A stretch of DNA of 33,793 nucleotides from Fastidiosipila sp. Its GTDB lineage: Bacteria; Bacillota; Clostridia; Saccharofermentanales; DTU023. A program made the translations under genes and the position numbers. The stretch lies in NCBI GenBank assembly GCA_012837885.1, contig DUQI01000088.1, positions 1-33,793 on the forward strand, read 5' to 3'. Below the pieces are notes generated by a model. That model was not told the origin of the DNA. It worked only from the letters and a program-made list of their open reading frames with translations, and searched no databases. Shown piece after piece: positions 9,223 to 19,588 of the stretch (position 1 is the stretch's first letter; the number at the start of each line of letters is the position of its first letter).

Positions 9223-10770
9223 TTAGAGATCCTTTCGCATAAACGTATCGTATGACGAGACCAGCATGACCAGGGACAAGGCGCCAAGCCAGACGAGCGA
9301 GAAGGTCAACGGTGATCCGCCGCCATCCATCTGACTGGCTCCGAACATGCGACCCAAATCGATCCCTCCGCTCGTGAAGTCGAGAGGCAGGATGTGGTGT
9401 TGCAGATCGAAATGCTCAAACGGCAAGAAGCGCATCCAGGTCGCGTTCGGCAGGAGGCTTGTCAGCAAAAAGACGAGCGGTTGCGCACCGAACCGGATCC
9501 CCATACTGATGCCGACGGAAGCCGCCGTGCTTAAACCGACAGACGACAGCATAAAGGCAAAGAGCATGAAAAAGAGCGATCCGATGTTTTGCAACGCCGA
9601 CGTGAAAAGCCCGTAGAGCCAGCCGCCGAATGCATGCACTTCACCATGTCTGACAAACAGATACGGCTGCAGCGATTGCCCGAGAATCAGGCGCATGCTC
9701 AAGATGCAAATGAGCCAACTGAGCACGATAAAGGCGAGCAGCACCGTGATGCAAACGAGCAGTTTTGCCGTGACGATTTTCCAGCGTTTGACCGGAGACA
9801 AGATCAACGATTTGATCGAGCCGCTCGAACGTTCCGAAGAGATCTGGCTGCCGGCTACGATAATGACTAGGATGCCGATAATGAACGCAGCGAAAGAGAC
9901 CAGGACATAGTAGTAGATGTTGGCGGTTGCGCTCTCGATCGGATCACCGCCCGGCGCCGTCGCCCGATACTCATAGATCAGGATGTTGTTGTCCAGATCC
10001 GTAAGCTCGGACGGCAGATAGACATGTTGTTTGCTTCCGACACTTGTAACGGCACCGGCCTTTTCTTCCAACGCATTTCGATAGCCTGTAGAAAGCGCGA
10101 AGAGCTTAGTCGCCGAGGCACCGCTTCTTGCCAGTTCCAATTCATAAGCGGCGACCTTGTCATTTATTTCTTTATTCTCGTCAGTGCCGTTCGGAACTAG
10201 GTTTCGAAACTCATTCATCATCTCGATCAGGTCGATTAACGTGCCACTTTCGAAGCGCGCTTCAAAAGTCGGCAAGGTCGCTTTCAACATCAGGTAGGCG
10301 GTTGTTTCCTCGATCGTTCTAACTGAGGCAGGCTTTCTTTCATACGTGTGCTGCCGCGCTTTCAGTTCGGTGTAAGGCCGCAACAGCCCTGACCCCATGC
10401 GACCTAGATCGCGATACAACTCTTTATGGGACTCAATCCAGTCGACACGATCGAGCTCGGCTTTAGCCTGACCGTACTGCTGGTATTGAGAGAGCGTCGA
10501 CGGCCGGTTTTCTCTGCCCGCAGATTCCGCGGCTTTCAGCATTTGATCGGTGCTCTGCAAGACGCTTGTGTAATGTTCACGATTGCCTGCGATATCGGCT
10601 TCGATCTCCAGTTCTGAGATCGGCTCGAATGCCGCGAATTGTGAGACTTCACGGAGTAGGAAACTGACACCGACGATCAAGGCCAGCATGATGAGTGCCA
10701 TGATGTAGAGCACCGGTCGGCGCCAGACCTTGGTCATCTCATTGCGATACAGTGCAAACAGCTTATTCAA
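9223..10770 (-). CDS. ABC-2 type transporter permease
   Basis: N-terminal LYRNEMTKVWRRPVLYIMALIMLALIVGVSFL, large extracytoplasmic loop, SSERSSGSIKSLILSPVKRWKIVTAKLL and further TM segments. Confidence 0.88.
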   Translation of the reverse strand: MNKLFALYRNEMTKVWRRPVLYIMALIMLALIVGVSFLLREVSQFAAFEPISELEIEADIAGNREHYTSVLQSTDQMLKAAESAGRENRPSTLSQYQQYGQAKAELDRVDWIESHKELYRDLGRMGSGLLRPYTELKARQHTYERKPASVRTIEETTAYLMLKATLPTFEARFESGTLIDLIEMMNEFRNLVPNGTDENKEINDKVAAYELELARSGASATKLFALSTGYRNALEEKAGAVTSVGSKQHVYLPSELTDLDNNILIYEYRATAPGGDPIESATANIYYYVLVSFAAFIIGILVIIVAGSQISSERSSGSIKSLILSPVKRWKIVTAKLLVCITVLLAFIVLSWLICILSMRLILGQSLQPYLFVRHGEVHAFGGWLYGLFTSALQNIGSLFFMLFAFMLSSVGLSTAASVGISMGIRFGAQPLVFLLTSLLPNATWMRFLPFEHFDLQHHILPLDFTSGGIDLGRMFGASQMDGGGSPLTFSLVWLGALSLVMLVSSYDTFMRKDL

Positions 10771-11695
10771 TGCTCGACCCTCCTCCCGTGATCTCTAGGA
10801 ATGCTTGTTCAAGCGATGTTTGAAGCGTCGTCATACCGGTGACCCGGACGTCGGCTAAGACCAGTTCTTTGAGTAGAACCGATGATTCGGGTTTCGGTAA
10901 GGTTACATCGAAGACACCTGGTGCCGACATCTCCATCTCATGTCCGCTTTTTTCGATCACTTGCTTGGCATTCTCCTGATCTTCCGCTTCAACGATATAG
11001 CGGATATGGTTTTTCGCGCGGGAACCGTCGGACAGGGATTCAATCTTGAATTCGCCGAGAACACGTCCGTTCGAAATGATCGCGACGCGATCACACATCA
11101 ACTGCATTTCAGCCAACTGATGCGAACTGACCATAATACCGATTCCGTCGTTATGCGCCAGCGATTTTAAAATGTCGCGCAGTTCTCTGATACCGGCCGG
11201 ATCGAGGCCGTTAGTCGGCTCGTCCAAAATGAGCAGTTTCGGCCGGTGCAAAAGCGCCTGGGCGAGACTGATTCGCTGTTTCATGCCGAGTGAGTAACGT
11301 TTGACTTTCTCATCGGCACGTTTTTCGAGACCGACCAGTTTCAATACTTCGTCAATTCTTTCTTTCGGTACATTGCCCTGCACACGTGCGTACATGATCA
11401 AATTGGTGCGTCCGGTCAGTTCTTTATACATCTCGGGATTTTCCACAATGCCGCCGACATGCTGCATCGCCTTTTCGTAATCGCGGATCAAGTCGTGTCC
11501 GCAGATCGTGACTTTGCCGCCATCGAGCGAAAGAAACCCGGTCGCAATCTTGATCGTCGTCGTTTTACCGGCGCCGTTCGGTCCTAGAAAACCTAAGATC
11601 TCTCCAGCCTTGACTTCGAGATCGACGTTATCGACTACGAGGCGCTTGCCAAACGATTTACGTACCTTCTCGAGCGTTAAAACGATTCGTTCCAT
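10763..11695 (-). CDS. ABC transporter ATP-binding protein
   Basis: GPNGAGKTTTIKIATG (Walker A), YSLGMKQRISLAQALLHRPKLLILDEPTNGLDP (signature/Walker B), MVSSHQL. Overlaps the permease by 8 nt. Confidence 0.97.
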   Translation of the reverse strand: MERIVLTLEKVRKSFGKRLVVDNVDLEVKAGEILGFLGPNGAGKTTTIKIATGFLSLDGGKVTICGHDLIRDYEKAMQHVGGIVENPEMYKELTGRTNLIMYARVQGNVPKERIDEVLKLVGLEKRADEKVKRYSLGMKQRISLAQALLHRPKLLILDEPTNGLDPAGIRELRDILKSLAHNDGIGIMVSSHQLAEMQLMCDRVAIISNGRVLGEFKIESLSDGSRAKNHIRYIVEAEDQENAKQVIEKSGHEMEMSAPGVFDVTLPKPESSVLLKELVLADVRVTGMTTLQTSLEQAFLEITGGGSSIE

Positions 11696-12306
11696 GGCGT
11701 CTCACTTTCATCTGAATCCTGACCTCCCGGAAGGAAAATATCGAGAAACCGTCCGGCCAGCGGTTTTGTCTGGTCGACCAACGTCATATCCGGCAATGAA
11801 AATAGATAGGACACCGGCGTGCCGAGACTATAGTTTGAATGGTTTTCGACTGTACCGGCATTGTATATGTCGGCTGTCACATAGGCGTTTTCGACCTCCA
11901 TCTTCAGCAGATGACCTTCGTATGTAAGCTTCGGTTCGATCTCCCAGTCGACTGACAACTGGCGCAAAAAGACGTTATGCGTAGCTTGCTTTTGCAGCAC
12001 GTGATCGACTGATTCGTACCGTTCGCTCTGCCTTTCACTGTCTGGCGGATAGAGCTTTTCCAAGACGGTACGAAGCGACGCCTGCTGTTCGGCCATCTCT
12101 TCTTCCGAGATCTGCTGATCGAGTATAGCGTCTTCCGGGAAGATGAGCGCTTTCGTTTCTTCTTCCTGAATGCGCCGCATGTGCGCTATACCTGCTTCCA
12201 CGCGCCCGGCTCTGACTTGATCTTGCCAGATGCTGTATCCGGTGGCGGCGACCGCCAGCAAGATCAGCAAAAGGAGGCCGAGGTTGATCCTTTTTTTACT
12301 TCGCAT
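11677..12306 (-). CDS. Hypothetical membrane-anchored extracytoplasmic protein in the ABC operon
   Basis: N-terminal INLGLLLLILLAVAATGYSIW anchor and a soluble remainder. 19-nt overlap with the ATPase start. Confidence 0.75.
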   Translation of the reverse strand: MRSKKRINLGLLLLILLAVAATGYSIWQDQVRAGRVEAGIAHMRRIQEEETKALIFPEDAILDQQISEEEMAEQQASLRTVLEKLYPPDSERQSERYESVDHVLQKQATHNVFLRQLSVDWEIEPKLTYEGHLLKMEVENAYVTADIYNAGTVENHSNYSLGTPVSYLFSLPDMTLVDQTKPLAGRFLDIFLPGGQDSDESETPWNESF

Positions 12307-12460
12307 AAGTCCTCCGCGTCACGCCTGAAAAGCGCAACACACCTATTTTACCTAAAGTGTTGCCTTTACGTATAACAAAACAGTCACGACTTTTCCGGCG
12401 TTATTTGCGCATGTTGAATGTAACGTCTATTACTCTGCCTCTAAGTAACGTGCTTTACGC

Positions 12461-12485
12461 TATAGACACCCCCGGGGGGTATGTG
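12461..12485 (+). promoter_or_regulatory. CsoR-type copper operator upstream of copA
   Basis: tatagacacccccggggggtatgtg: GC-rich C5/G6 dyad flanked by TA, resembling known CsoR sites (ACCCC-GGGGT). A CsoR-family gene is in the same cluster. Confidence 0.75.
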
Positions 12486-12522
12486 GTGAGGCAATGAATC
12501 GAATGATTGGAAGTGACATATA

Positions 12523-15114
12523 GTGAAACAATTTGATGTTAAAGGGATGACTTGCGCCGCGTGTCAGGCGGCGGTCGAAAAAAATGTAAGAAAGCTTCCC
12601 GGTGTCAGTGAAGTCAACGTCAATCTCCTGATGCACAGTATGGAAGTGGCGTTTGACGAGTCGGCCGTATCGACCGGTGAGATCATCGACGCAGTGGAGA
12701 AAGCCGGCTACGAGGCGTCACCCAGGGAACTGGAGGACGCATCGTACGAAGATAAGCCGGTGGCGGATACGAGCGAGAAAGAGTTAAAGCGCGTCAGATG
12801 GCGATTGATCTTGTCGATACTCTTCATGGTGCCCTTGATGTATGTGGCGATGGGGCCGATGATCGGTTTGCCGGTGCCAACGTTCATCGATCCGGACCTG
12901 CGCCCGATGTCCTTTGTCTTGATCCAGTTCTTCCTCTCCCTGCCGGTAGTGTTACTGAACTACACGTATTTTACGCAGGGCTTTAAAGCGCTTTTAAGTT
13001 GGACGCCGAACATGAACAGCCTGATCGCGGTCGGTTCAGGGTCGGCTTTTCTTTTCGGAATCGTCGCCTTGTTTCGTATCTCGGAGGCGGTGTCGGCCCC
13101 CGATCCGGAGCTTTTGCACCGTTACGTGCACAGCCTCTATTATGAGTCGGCAGCCGTTATTTTGACCTTGATCACGCTCGGTAAATACCTGGAAGCGAGA
13201 GCAAAGGGAAGAACGAGCCAGGCGATTTCAAAGCTCGTGATGCTGGCTCCTGAGTCGGCGACGGTGATCCGCGACGGCGAAGAAATCCAAATCCCGGCTA
13301 AAGAGATCGTCAAAGGTGATGAGATTTTGGTACGTCCCGGCGAGCGGCTCGCCGTTGACGGGATCGTCAAATCCGGCAGCTCGGCGCTCGATGAATCGGC
13401 GATAACGGGAGAATCGCTCCCCGTGGAAAAGAGCGAAGGCGACCGTGTCGTCTCTGCCTCGATTAACGGGCTTGGCAGCTTCACCTATGAGGCGACGGCC
13501 GTCGGTAAGGATACGACGCTCAGCCAGATTATTCGGCTCGTGGAACAGGCGGCCGCTTCGAAGGCGCCGATCTCGCGCCTCGTCGATAAAATTTCAGGCA
13601 TCTTTGTGCCAATCGTGTTGCTTATCTCGGCCATCACTTTTGTTGTCTGGATGATCTTCGGTCCGTCTTTCGAGTTCGCGTTGTCGATGGCGATCTCCGT
13701 CTTGATTATCTCTTGTCCGTGTGCGCTCGGTCTTGCGACACCGGTGGCCGTGATGGTCGGCACCGGGAAGGGTGCCGAACACAACATACTGATTAAGTCG
13801 GGTGAAGCACTGGAGACGGCGCATCACATCGAGACGGTCGTGCTCGATAAGACGGGCACGATCACGGAAGGAAAACCGAAGGTGACCGGTGTCTATGCGG
13901 CCGAAGACGTGTCGGAGGAAGAATTACTGCAGGTCGCTCATCTTCTTGAGAAAAAATCGGAGCATCCGCTCGCGCAGGCCATTTTGGAGTACACAAAAGA
14001 TATCGATGACGAAGGAAGAACGCTCGATCGTTTCGAGTCGGTCACAGGCAGAGGTATCCGTGCCTATCTCGATGACGAACCGTTACTTGCAGGAAATACG
14101 AAATTCCTCGAAGCGTCGGGGATTGATCTAAAAGATGGTCTGAACTTGGTCGACGAACTCGCTAAAAAGGGCGAGACGCCGCTATTATTCGCCAAGGGAA
14201 ACCGCTATCTCGGCATCGTCTCTGTGGCCGATGAGATCAAGGAGACGAGTACGGCCGCTGTGAAAGCTTTCCGTGAGCTCGGTATCAAGACGGTCATGCT
14301 GACCGGTGACAATGAGAAAACAGCGAAAGCGATCGCCGAAATCGCCGGTGTCGATGAGATGATGGCGGAAGTGATGCCACAGGACAAAGCGGTCTATGTC
14401 GATCGGCTGCAAAGCGAAGGCCAAGTCGTCGCCATGATCGGTGACGGGATCAATGACTCACCGGCACTGGCGACTGCCGACGTCGGTATCGCAATCGGCG
14501 CCGGGACGGACGTGGCGATCGAGTCGGCCGATATCGTCTTGATGAAAGGCGATCTGAATGATGCCGTGACGGCCGTCAGACTGAGTCGACAGACGTTGCG
14601 CAATATCAAACAGAATCTATTCTGGGCGTTTATCTATAACGTGATCGGGATTCCGATCGCAGCGGGACTATTGTATCCGGCGTTTGGACTCACCATGAAT
14701 CCGATGCTCGCCGCCGCGGCGATGAGTGTCTCGTCGATCTTCGTTGTGACAAATGCGCTCAGGTTAAAGACATTCCAGCCGACGAGGACGAAAAAACTCC
14801 AAGCTGCCGTCGACCTGAAAGAGACGGTACCGGAACGTGAACATGCGACCGAGTCGGAGAAGATCGATCAAGCGAAAGAAAGGGGAAACAACATGGCTCA
14901 TGAAGAAAAGACGATGCGTGTCTCCATCGACGGGATGACCTGCGGTCATTGTCAGGCCAGAGTAGAAAAAGCGTTGAGTACGTTACCTGGCGTGCAGATC
15001 AACGTCGATCTGGCGGACGGTGTAGCGACCATCAAGGGTGAGACGTTGCCGACTGAAGAAGCGGTCAGGCAACTCGTGGCAGATGCCGGTTACGATGTGA
15101 CGGGAGTCGCCTAA
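12523..15114 (+). CDS. copA: Cu(I)-type P1B ATPase with N-terminal HMA and an additional C-terminal CopZ-like HMA domain
   Basis: [52 protein letters not shown]-terminal [21 protein letters not shown]. Confidence 0.96.
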   Translation: MKQFDVKGMTCAACQAAVEKNVRKLPGVSEVNVNLLMHSMEVAFDESAVSTGEIIDAVEKAGYEASPRELEDASYEDKPVADTSEKELKRVRWRLILSILFMVPLMYVAMGPMIGLPVPTFIDPDLRPMSFVLIQFFLSLPVVLLNYTYFTQGFKALLSWTPNMNSLIAVGSGSAFLFGIVALFRISEAVSAPDPELLHRYVHSLYYESAAVILTLITLGKYLEARAKGRTSQAISKLVMLAPESATVIRDGEEIQIPAKEIVKGDEILVRPGERLAVDGIVKSGSSALDESAITGESLPVEKSEGDRVVSASINGLGSFTYEATAVGKDTTLSQIIRLVEQAAASKAPISRLVDKISGIFVPIVLLISAITFVVWMIFGPSFEFALSMAISVLIISCPCALGLATPVAVMVGTGKGAEHNILIKSGEALETAHHIETVVLDKTGTITEGKPKVTGVYAAEDVSEEELLQVAHLLEKKSEHPLAQAILEYTKDIDDEGRTLDRFESVTGRGIRAYLDDEPLLAGNTKFLEASGIDLKDGLNLVDELAKKGETPLLFAKGNRYLGIVSVADEIKETSTAAVKAFRELGIKTVMLTGDNEKTAKAIAEIAGVDEMMAEVMPQDKAVYVDRLQSEGQVVAMIGDGINDSPALATADVGIAIGAGTDVAIESADIVLMKGDLNDAVTAVRLSRQTLRNIKQNLFWAFIYNVIGIPIAAGLLYPAFGLTMNPMLAAAAMSVSSIFVVTNALRLKTFQPTRTKKLQAAVDLKETVPEREHATESEKIDQAKERGNNMAHEEKTMRVSIDGMTCGHCQARVEKALSTLPGVQINVDLADGVATIKGETLPTEEAVRQLVADAGYDVTGVA
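14893..15114 (+). CDS. Possible internally initiated CopZ-like copper chaperone (in frame within copA)
   Basis: gaaaggggaaacaac-ATG: purine-rich SD-like sequence about 7 nt before an in-frame ATG that begins exactly at the C-terminal HMA domain ([20 protein letters not shown]...). Confidence 0.4.
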   Translation: MAHEEKTMRVSIDGMTCGHCQARVEKALSTLPGVQINVDLADGVATIKGETLPTEEAVRQLVADAGYDVTGVA

Positions 15115-15377
15115 TGCAAGCAGAACAAAAGCGGACGAGACGCCTCTTGAATACGGCTAAGGGGCAGATCGACGGCGTCCTGCGCATGGTCGAAGAGGAT
15201 CGATACTGTATCGATATCTCCAATCAGCTGCTTGCGACGATCGCGATCTTGAAGAAAGTGAACAATGAGATTTTGCATGCGCACTTGAATCACTGCGTCT
15301 ATGAAGCGGTGGAAAAAGAAGATCGCAAGGAAAAACTGGAAGAAATAGCAAAGATTCTCGATACTTTATCACGCTAA
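15114..15377 (+). CDS. csoR: CsoR/DUF156-family metal-sensing repressor
   Basis: RRLLNTAKGQIDGVLRMVEEDRYCIDISNQLLA...HAHLNHCV (C...HxxxC ligands). TAATG overlap with copA. Confidence 0.93.
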   Translation: MQAEQKRTRRLLNTAKGQIDGVLRMVEEDRYCIDISNQLLATIAILKKVNNEILHAHLNHCVYEAVEKEDRKEKLEEIAKILDTLSR

Positions 15378-15415
15378 CGGTGTGCTATCATAATTTTCGT
15401 TGTGACGAGGTATCT

Positions 15416-16270
15416 ATGGAAAAAGAGACGAAGCTGATCAAGCGGGTCGCCGCTGTTCATGATCTATGCGGGTACGGCAATTGCTCCTTGGGCATTGCTT
15501 TGCCCGTTTTATCGGCCTGCGGCCTCGATGCACTGCCTGCGGCGACAGCCGTGCTCTCCACGCATACGGCATTTGCGACGTATACTTTCCAGGATCTGAC
15601 CGATTCTCTGGAACAAACGATCGCCCACTGGAAAGAGATCGGCTTCAATATTGACGGCGTCTACTCCGGATTTTTAGGATCGGCGCGGCAGATCGATATT
15701 TTGCATCAGTTTTTCGAAGAATCGAAAGGCAGGCGCCTTATCGTACTCGATCCGGTGATGGCCGATCACGGACGTATCTATAAGACGTATACGCCGGAGA
15801 TGTGTGCCGGTATGGCCGAATTGGCGCGCTTTGCCGATATTCTGACACCGAATATGACGGAAGCGGCAGTCTTGCTGAATGAGCAGTACACCGGCCAGCA
15901 TGCAGAAGCTAAAGAGACGAGGGCGCTTTGCGAGCGTCTGCTCTCTCTCGGCAGTCGGCGAGTCGTACTAAAGGGTATTGAAAGAGATGACGGACGTGTC
16001 TATAACGCCGTCATCACACAGGAAGGCGAGTACTACGAGAGTTGGAACAAACAGTCTTCCGTCTCACTTCACGGTACCGGTGATCTCTTTGCGAGCATCG
16101 TCACCGGGCTTGTGATGCAGGATAAATCGTTGCCCGATGCAGTCGAGTTCGCCGGTCACTTCGTCTACGATGCGATTATGTTGTCGAAGACACAGCCGGG
16201 GCATAAAGCACGGGGCGTCAGTTTTGAACCGCTCCTCGGTGAGATCGCAAGGTTTGCTCTCGGCGCGTGA
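15416..16270 (+). CDS. Pyridoxal/pyridoxamine kinase (PdxY/PdxK-like)
   Basis: VAAVHDLCGYGNCSLGIALPVLSACGLDALPAATAVLSTHT, VLDPVMADHGRIYKTY, LTPNMTEA, LHGTGDLFAS. ATG 15416 with gacgagg SD; the track start at 15380 is likely too early. Confidence 0.9.
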   Translation: MEKETKLIKRVAAVHDLCGYGNCSLGIALPVLSACGLDALPAATAVLSTHTAFATYTFQDLTDSLEQTIAHWKEIGFNIDGVYSGFLGSARQIDILHQFFEESKGRRLIVLDPVMADHGRIYKTYTPEMCAGMAELARFADILTPNMTEAAVLLNEQYTGQHAEAKETRALCERLLSLGSRRVVLKGIERDDGRVYNAVITQEGEYYESWNKQSSVSLHGTGDLFASIVTGLVMQDKSLPDAVEFAGHFVYDAIMLSKTQPGHKARGVSFEPLLGEIARFALGA

Positions 16271-16271
16271 C

Positions 16272-18608
16272 GTGGACATCGGTCAAAACACGATCGAGGT
16301 AGGACTTTCATCGCGCCGTGCGTTCTGGTTGACCGCAGCGCTCGCTTTTTTTATCGCCTGTGTCATGTTCATTCCGCCCCTGATCGCCGATGGCGGCATG
16401 TTGACGCTGCATGGCGATTTTGATGAGCAGCAGATCGCTTTCAACATGCACTCCAACGATCTTATCAAGTCCGGACGATGGGGCTGGGACTGGTCTGTCG
16501 ATCTAGGATCATCGTTTGTCGGCGCGTTCGGTTTTTACACGCTCGGCAGCCCTTTCTTTTGGCTCTCTGCCTTATTTCCGGCCAATGTTTTCCCTTATAT
16601 CGTCGGCTGGCTCTATATCTTAAAGTACGTGGCGGCCGCACTGGCGGCTTTCATCTTTGTCAAACACTATGTGCGAAAAAGAGAGACGGCGATGATCGTC
16701 TCCTTACTCTATGCATTTTCCGGTTTCTCCCAGATCAACTTGCTCTTTTATCACTTTCACGAAGTGATCGCCTTGTTTCCTCTATTGCTCTGGAGTCTCG
16801 ATCGTCTCGTGCTCGACAAAAAGCGAGGCTTTTTTGCTCTCATTGTCGGGCTGTCAGCTATTCTCAATTATTTCTTCTTTGTCGGGGAAGTATTGTTTGT
16901 CATACTTTATTTCTTGTTCCGACATATGCCGACGTTGAAGAGGGAAGCAAAGCTCGGCAAGACGTTGCTGGCCTGCGTCGTCGAAGGTGTGAGCGGTGTG
17001 TTACTTGCCGGTATCTTACTTTTGCCCTCTTTTCTTTTGGTCGTAAGAAATCCGCGCACGACAGGCGCACCGTTTTCCTTGACAAACATCGTTTTCCCGC
17101 TGTCGCGTTATCTGGCCTTACTGAAAGGATTGTCGCTTCCGGCCGAAACGATGGCCGGTCAGGCGGCATTCATCCAGCATGACTTTTCATCGAATGCACT
17201 CTATTTGCCGCTGTTTGGTCCGGCGTTACTCTACCCGACGAGAAAGGGTGAAGCGCTCTGGCTCAAGCGACTGCTTCTCGTCTGCCTACTGATTGCGCTC
17301 GTGCCGTTTTTAAACAGCGCGTTTTACGGTTTTACCCAGCAGTACTATGCCCGCTGGTTTTACATGCCGCTTCTTCTGATGGCGATCTTGACCGGCAAGC
17401 ATCTGGAGCGCTTGACGAAACGCGCGCTCTACCGGGGATTTGCGATATCGATCGGATTACTCGTCTTTTTGGCTATCGTTGCCCACTTTTTACAGCCGGC
17501 AGTAAACATGAAACATTTCAGACCGGATCGGCTGTGGCTTTTAATCCTGATCGCCACCGTCGGACTGCTCATCTCGTTCCTGATTCTTGTGCCCGGTAAA
17601 CTCCGCATGAAAGAGAAAAGCTCCCTCCTACTGGTAGCAGTCGTTCTCTTTTCGGCCGTAACTGGTACACTTGGCGTCCAACTGTTGAGACACGATCGAG
17701 CGAGTAAAGCCATACAGGATGACAAGTATTTCGAGTATAAGGCGCGTGTGGCGGGAACCGATGCCGTGCCGGCCGGCGCGGACAACATGCGCTTTATGCT
17801 GAATCGGCAGGTAACGAATCTTCCGACCATGATCGACAGCGCGAGCATCAATTCGTTTATCTCGACGATATCGCCGAGTCTGTTTTCCTTTTACGAGGCG
17901 ATCGGCAATCGGAGGTATGTCAGCACAAACGTCTACGCCTATACCGAGCCGCTTCTGGCTGCGCTCTCCGTCGATCGTGTCCTGACGAGACACGCAGATG
18001 TGGCAAGAACGTTGCGCCGTTTTCCTTCTCTGAAACATGCGGGGAATTGGCAGGCGGATATAGAGACGATGCAGCATTTCAATCTGCCGCATGCCGTACC
18101 GCTCGGTTTCACTCATACGCACTATTTGCCAAAGTCACAATTCATTAATCAGCCGGTTGAGAAAAGGCATCAGCTCTTGTTACAAGCCTTGATCGTCGAA
18201 GACAGTGATCTGCCGCTCGTCGAAAAGATCCTCACTCCATTGCCGGAGTCATCGCTATCGGATGATAACTGGCTAGCTGCAGCGACAACGAGACGTGAAC
18301 AATCGCCTCAGACTTTCACGCGGGATAGAAGCGGATTTGAAGCTATCTATGAACTTGAACAAGAGAGTGTAGCCTGGTATTCCGTGCCACATGAGCCGGG
18401 CTGGCGGGCGTTTCTCAATGACCAGGAAGTACCGATTATCGATTCGTTGTCACTGATGGCGATTCACCTACCTGAAGGAAAAAGCTCGGTGCGTTTTACG
18501 TATGAAACGCCCGGTCTAAAGATAGGAAGCATATTAAGTGTGGTCGGTTTGATCGCGTGTATTTCTCTCTTATTTATCAATCGAAAAAACAAGAAAAAAG
18601 CCAGCTAG
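16272..18608 (+). CDS. YfhO-family polytopic membrane protein
   Basis: Many TM segments, GDFDEQQIAFNMHSNDLIKSGRWGWDWSVDLGSSFVGAFGFYTLGSPFFWLSALFP, C-terminal FTYETPGLKIGSILSVVGL. GTG 16272 directly follows the pdx kinase stop; the track start 16137 lies inside that gene. Confidence 0.88.
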   Translation: MDIGQNTIEVGLSSRRAFWLTAALAFFIACVMFIPPLIADGGMLTLHGDFDEQQIAFNMHSNDLIKSGRWGWDWSVDLGSSFVGAFGFYTLGSPFFWLSALFPANVFPYIVGWLYILKYVAAALAAFIFVKHYVRKRETAMIVSLLYAFSGFSQINLLFYHFHEVIALFPLLLWSLDRLVLDKKRGFFALIVGLSAILNYFFFVGEVLFVILYFLFRHMPTLKREAKLGKTLLACVVEGVSGVLLAGILLLPSFLLVVRNPRTTGAPFSLTNIVFPLSRYLALLKGLSLPAETMAGQAAFIQHDFSSNALYLPLFGPALLYPTRKGEALWLKRLLLVCLLIALVPFLNSAFYGFTQQYYARWFYMPLLLMAILTGKHLERLTKRALYRGFAISIGLLVFLAIVAHFLQPAVNMKHFRPDRLWLLILIATVGLLISFLILVPGKLRMKEKSSLLLVAVVLFSAVTGTLGVQLLRHDRASKAIQDDKYFEYKARVAGTDAVPAGADNMRFMLNRQVTNLPTMIDSASINSFISTISPSLFSFYEAIGNRRYVSTNVYAYTEPLLAALSVDRVLTRHADVARTLRRFPSLKHAGNWQADIETMQHFNLPHAVPLGFTHTHYLPKSQFINQPVEKRHQLLLQALIVEDSDLPLVEKILTPLPESSLSDDNWLAAATTRREQSPQTFTRDRSGFEAIYELEQESVAWYSVPHEPGWRAFLNDQEVPIIDSLSLMAIHLPEGKSSVRFTYETPGLKIGSILSVVGLIACISLLFINRKNKKKAS

Positions 18609-18620
18609 TATAGAAGACGA

Positions 18621-19088
18621 TCACCTATTAAAGTCCGGTAATTGCCTGTCTATAATCAGTCCCCCCGACGTGAGCTCATCTCTTTCGATTCTCGACTTCA
18701 GGTCGAGGATCTTTTCGGCAATCGTCTCAATAGTTTCTAAGAAAACATCATCCGGGAGCCCCGTTGGATCATCGAGTCCCCAATCTTCACGGTGTGATGC
18801 CGGCAGATCTGGACAATAAACGTTACATCCCATCGTTACCACGATATCGACCGACGGTATATCTTCAAGGAGTTTTGGTGACTGAGATTTCTCCATGTCA
18901 ATGTCGTAAGCCTGCTTCATCAGACGGACAGCATCCTGATTGATCCGATCCTTCGTCTTCGTGCCGGCAGAGAAGCTCTCAAACACATCGGAAGCGAGAT
19001 GTTTGCCAAGTGCTTCAGCGATCTGCGAACGGCAGGAGTTATGTACGCATATAAAGGCGACCTTCGGTTTTTCATGCTGTGTGGACAT
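18621..19088 (-). CDS. arsC: Arsenate reductase / low-MW protein tyrosine phosphatase family (ArsC, thioredoxin type)
   Basis: FICVHNSCRSQIAEALGKHLA (CX5R loop), VTMGCNVYCPDLPASHREDWGLDDPTG. Confidence 0.9.
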   Translation of the reverse strand: MSTQHEKPKVAFICVHNSCRSQIAEALGKHLASDVFESFSAGTKTKDRINQDAVRLMKQAYDIDMEKSQSPKLLEDIPSVDIVVTMGCNVYCPDLPASHREDWGLDDPTGLPDDVFLETIETIAEKILDLKSRIERDELTSGGLIIDRQLPDFNR

Positions 19089-19123
19089 CGCTTGTTCTCC
19101 CTTCGTTGGTAAACTAGATTAGC

Positions 19124-19300
19124 ATGGTTCGAGGAGATCGCTGTGTGTCCAGAATAACAGACGACAATAGGATCATATTTGAACTTAAAAGAAAAAAGAG
19201 GTTACGAGGTAATCTGCGCCAACTTGTTTCAAGAAACATTACTCAGCTACATTTAAAACAAGGCTTATTTTATGGGCGCGTGTCTTCTAATTTTCCATGA
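19124..19300 (+). pseudogene. Short ORF (58 codons) with a YoeB/Txe-like fragment, probable toxin remnant
   Basis: MVRGDRCVSRITDDNRIIFELKRKK...: SRITDDNRIIFE resembles the YoeB/Txe C-terminal SRRITDEHRLVY motif, but the rest of the protein is absent. Below the track's length cutoff. Confidence 0.3.
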
Positions 19301-19351
19301 GAAACGTTCTGCGTTGAAGGTTAGCGGATAAGGTTGGCAGACATCCACTTT

Positions 19352-19588
19352 TTATTGTGCTAGTGTGCTGCGTTCCTGTTCCGCGATTAGCGCGAGAGCC
19401 GTATCTTCGTCTATTGGTTCATACTGATCTACGTAACGACCATCTGGCCACATATATTCGAACAATATCCCGCTACGAGTCCAGCCTTCGCTTGGTACAT
19501 ATTCGTACTTTTCGAGACCGTTAGACTTGACGATTATTCCATCGTGATCTTGTCAGGCGTCAACAGTTAGACGTTTAAGAATTGGCAC
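19352..19588 (-). pseudogene. Small protein gene copy 1, interrupted by an in-frame TGA
   Basis: Minus-strand translation VPILKRLTVDA*QDHDGIIVKSNGLEKYEYVPSEGWTRSGILFEYMWPDGRYVDQYEPIDEDTALALIAEQERSTLAQ*. 79 codons in one frame. Paralogous to copy 2. Confidence 0.7.

Noticed and set aside
16478-17182. 234-aa plus-strand ORF inside the YfhO gene
   Set aside because: Out-of-frame with a convincing membrane protein; composition (R/C/L-rich) looks spurious.
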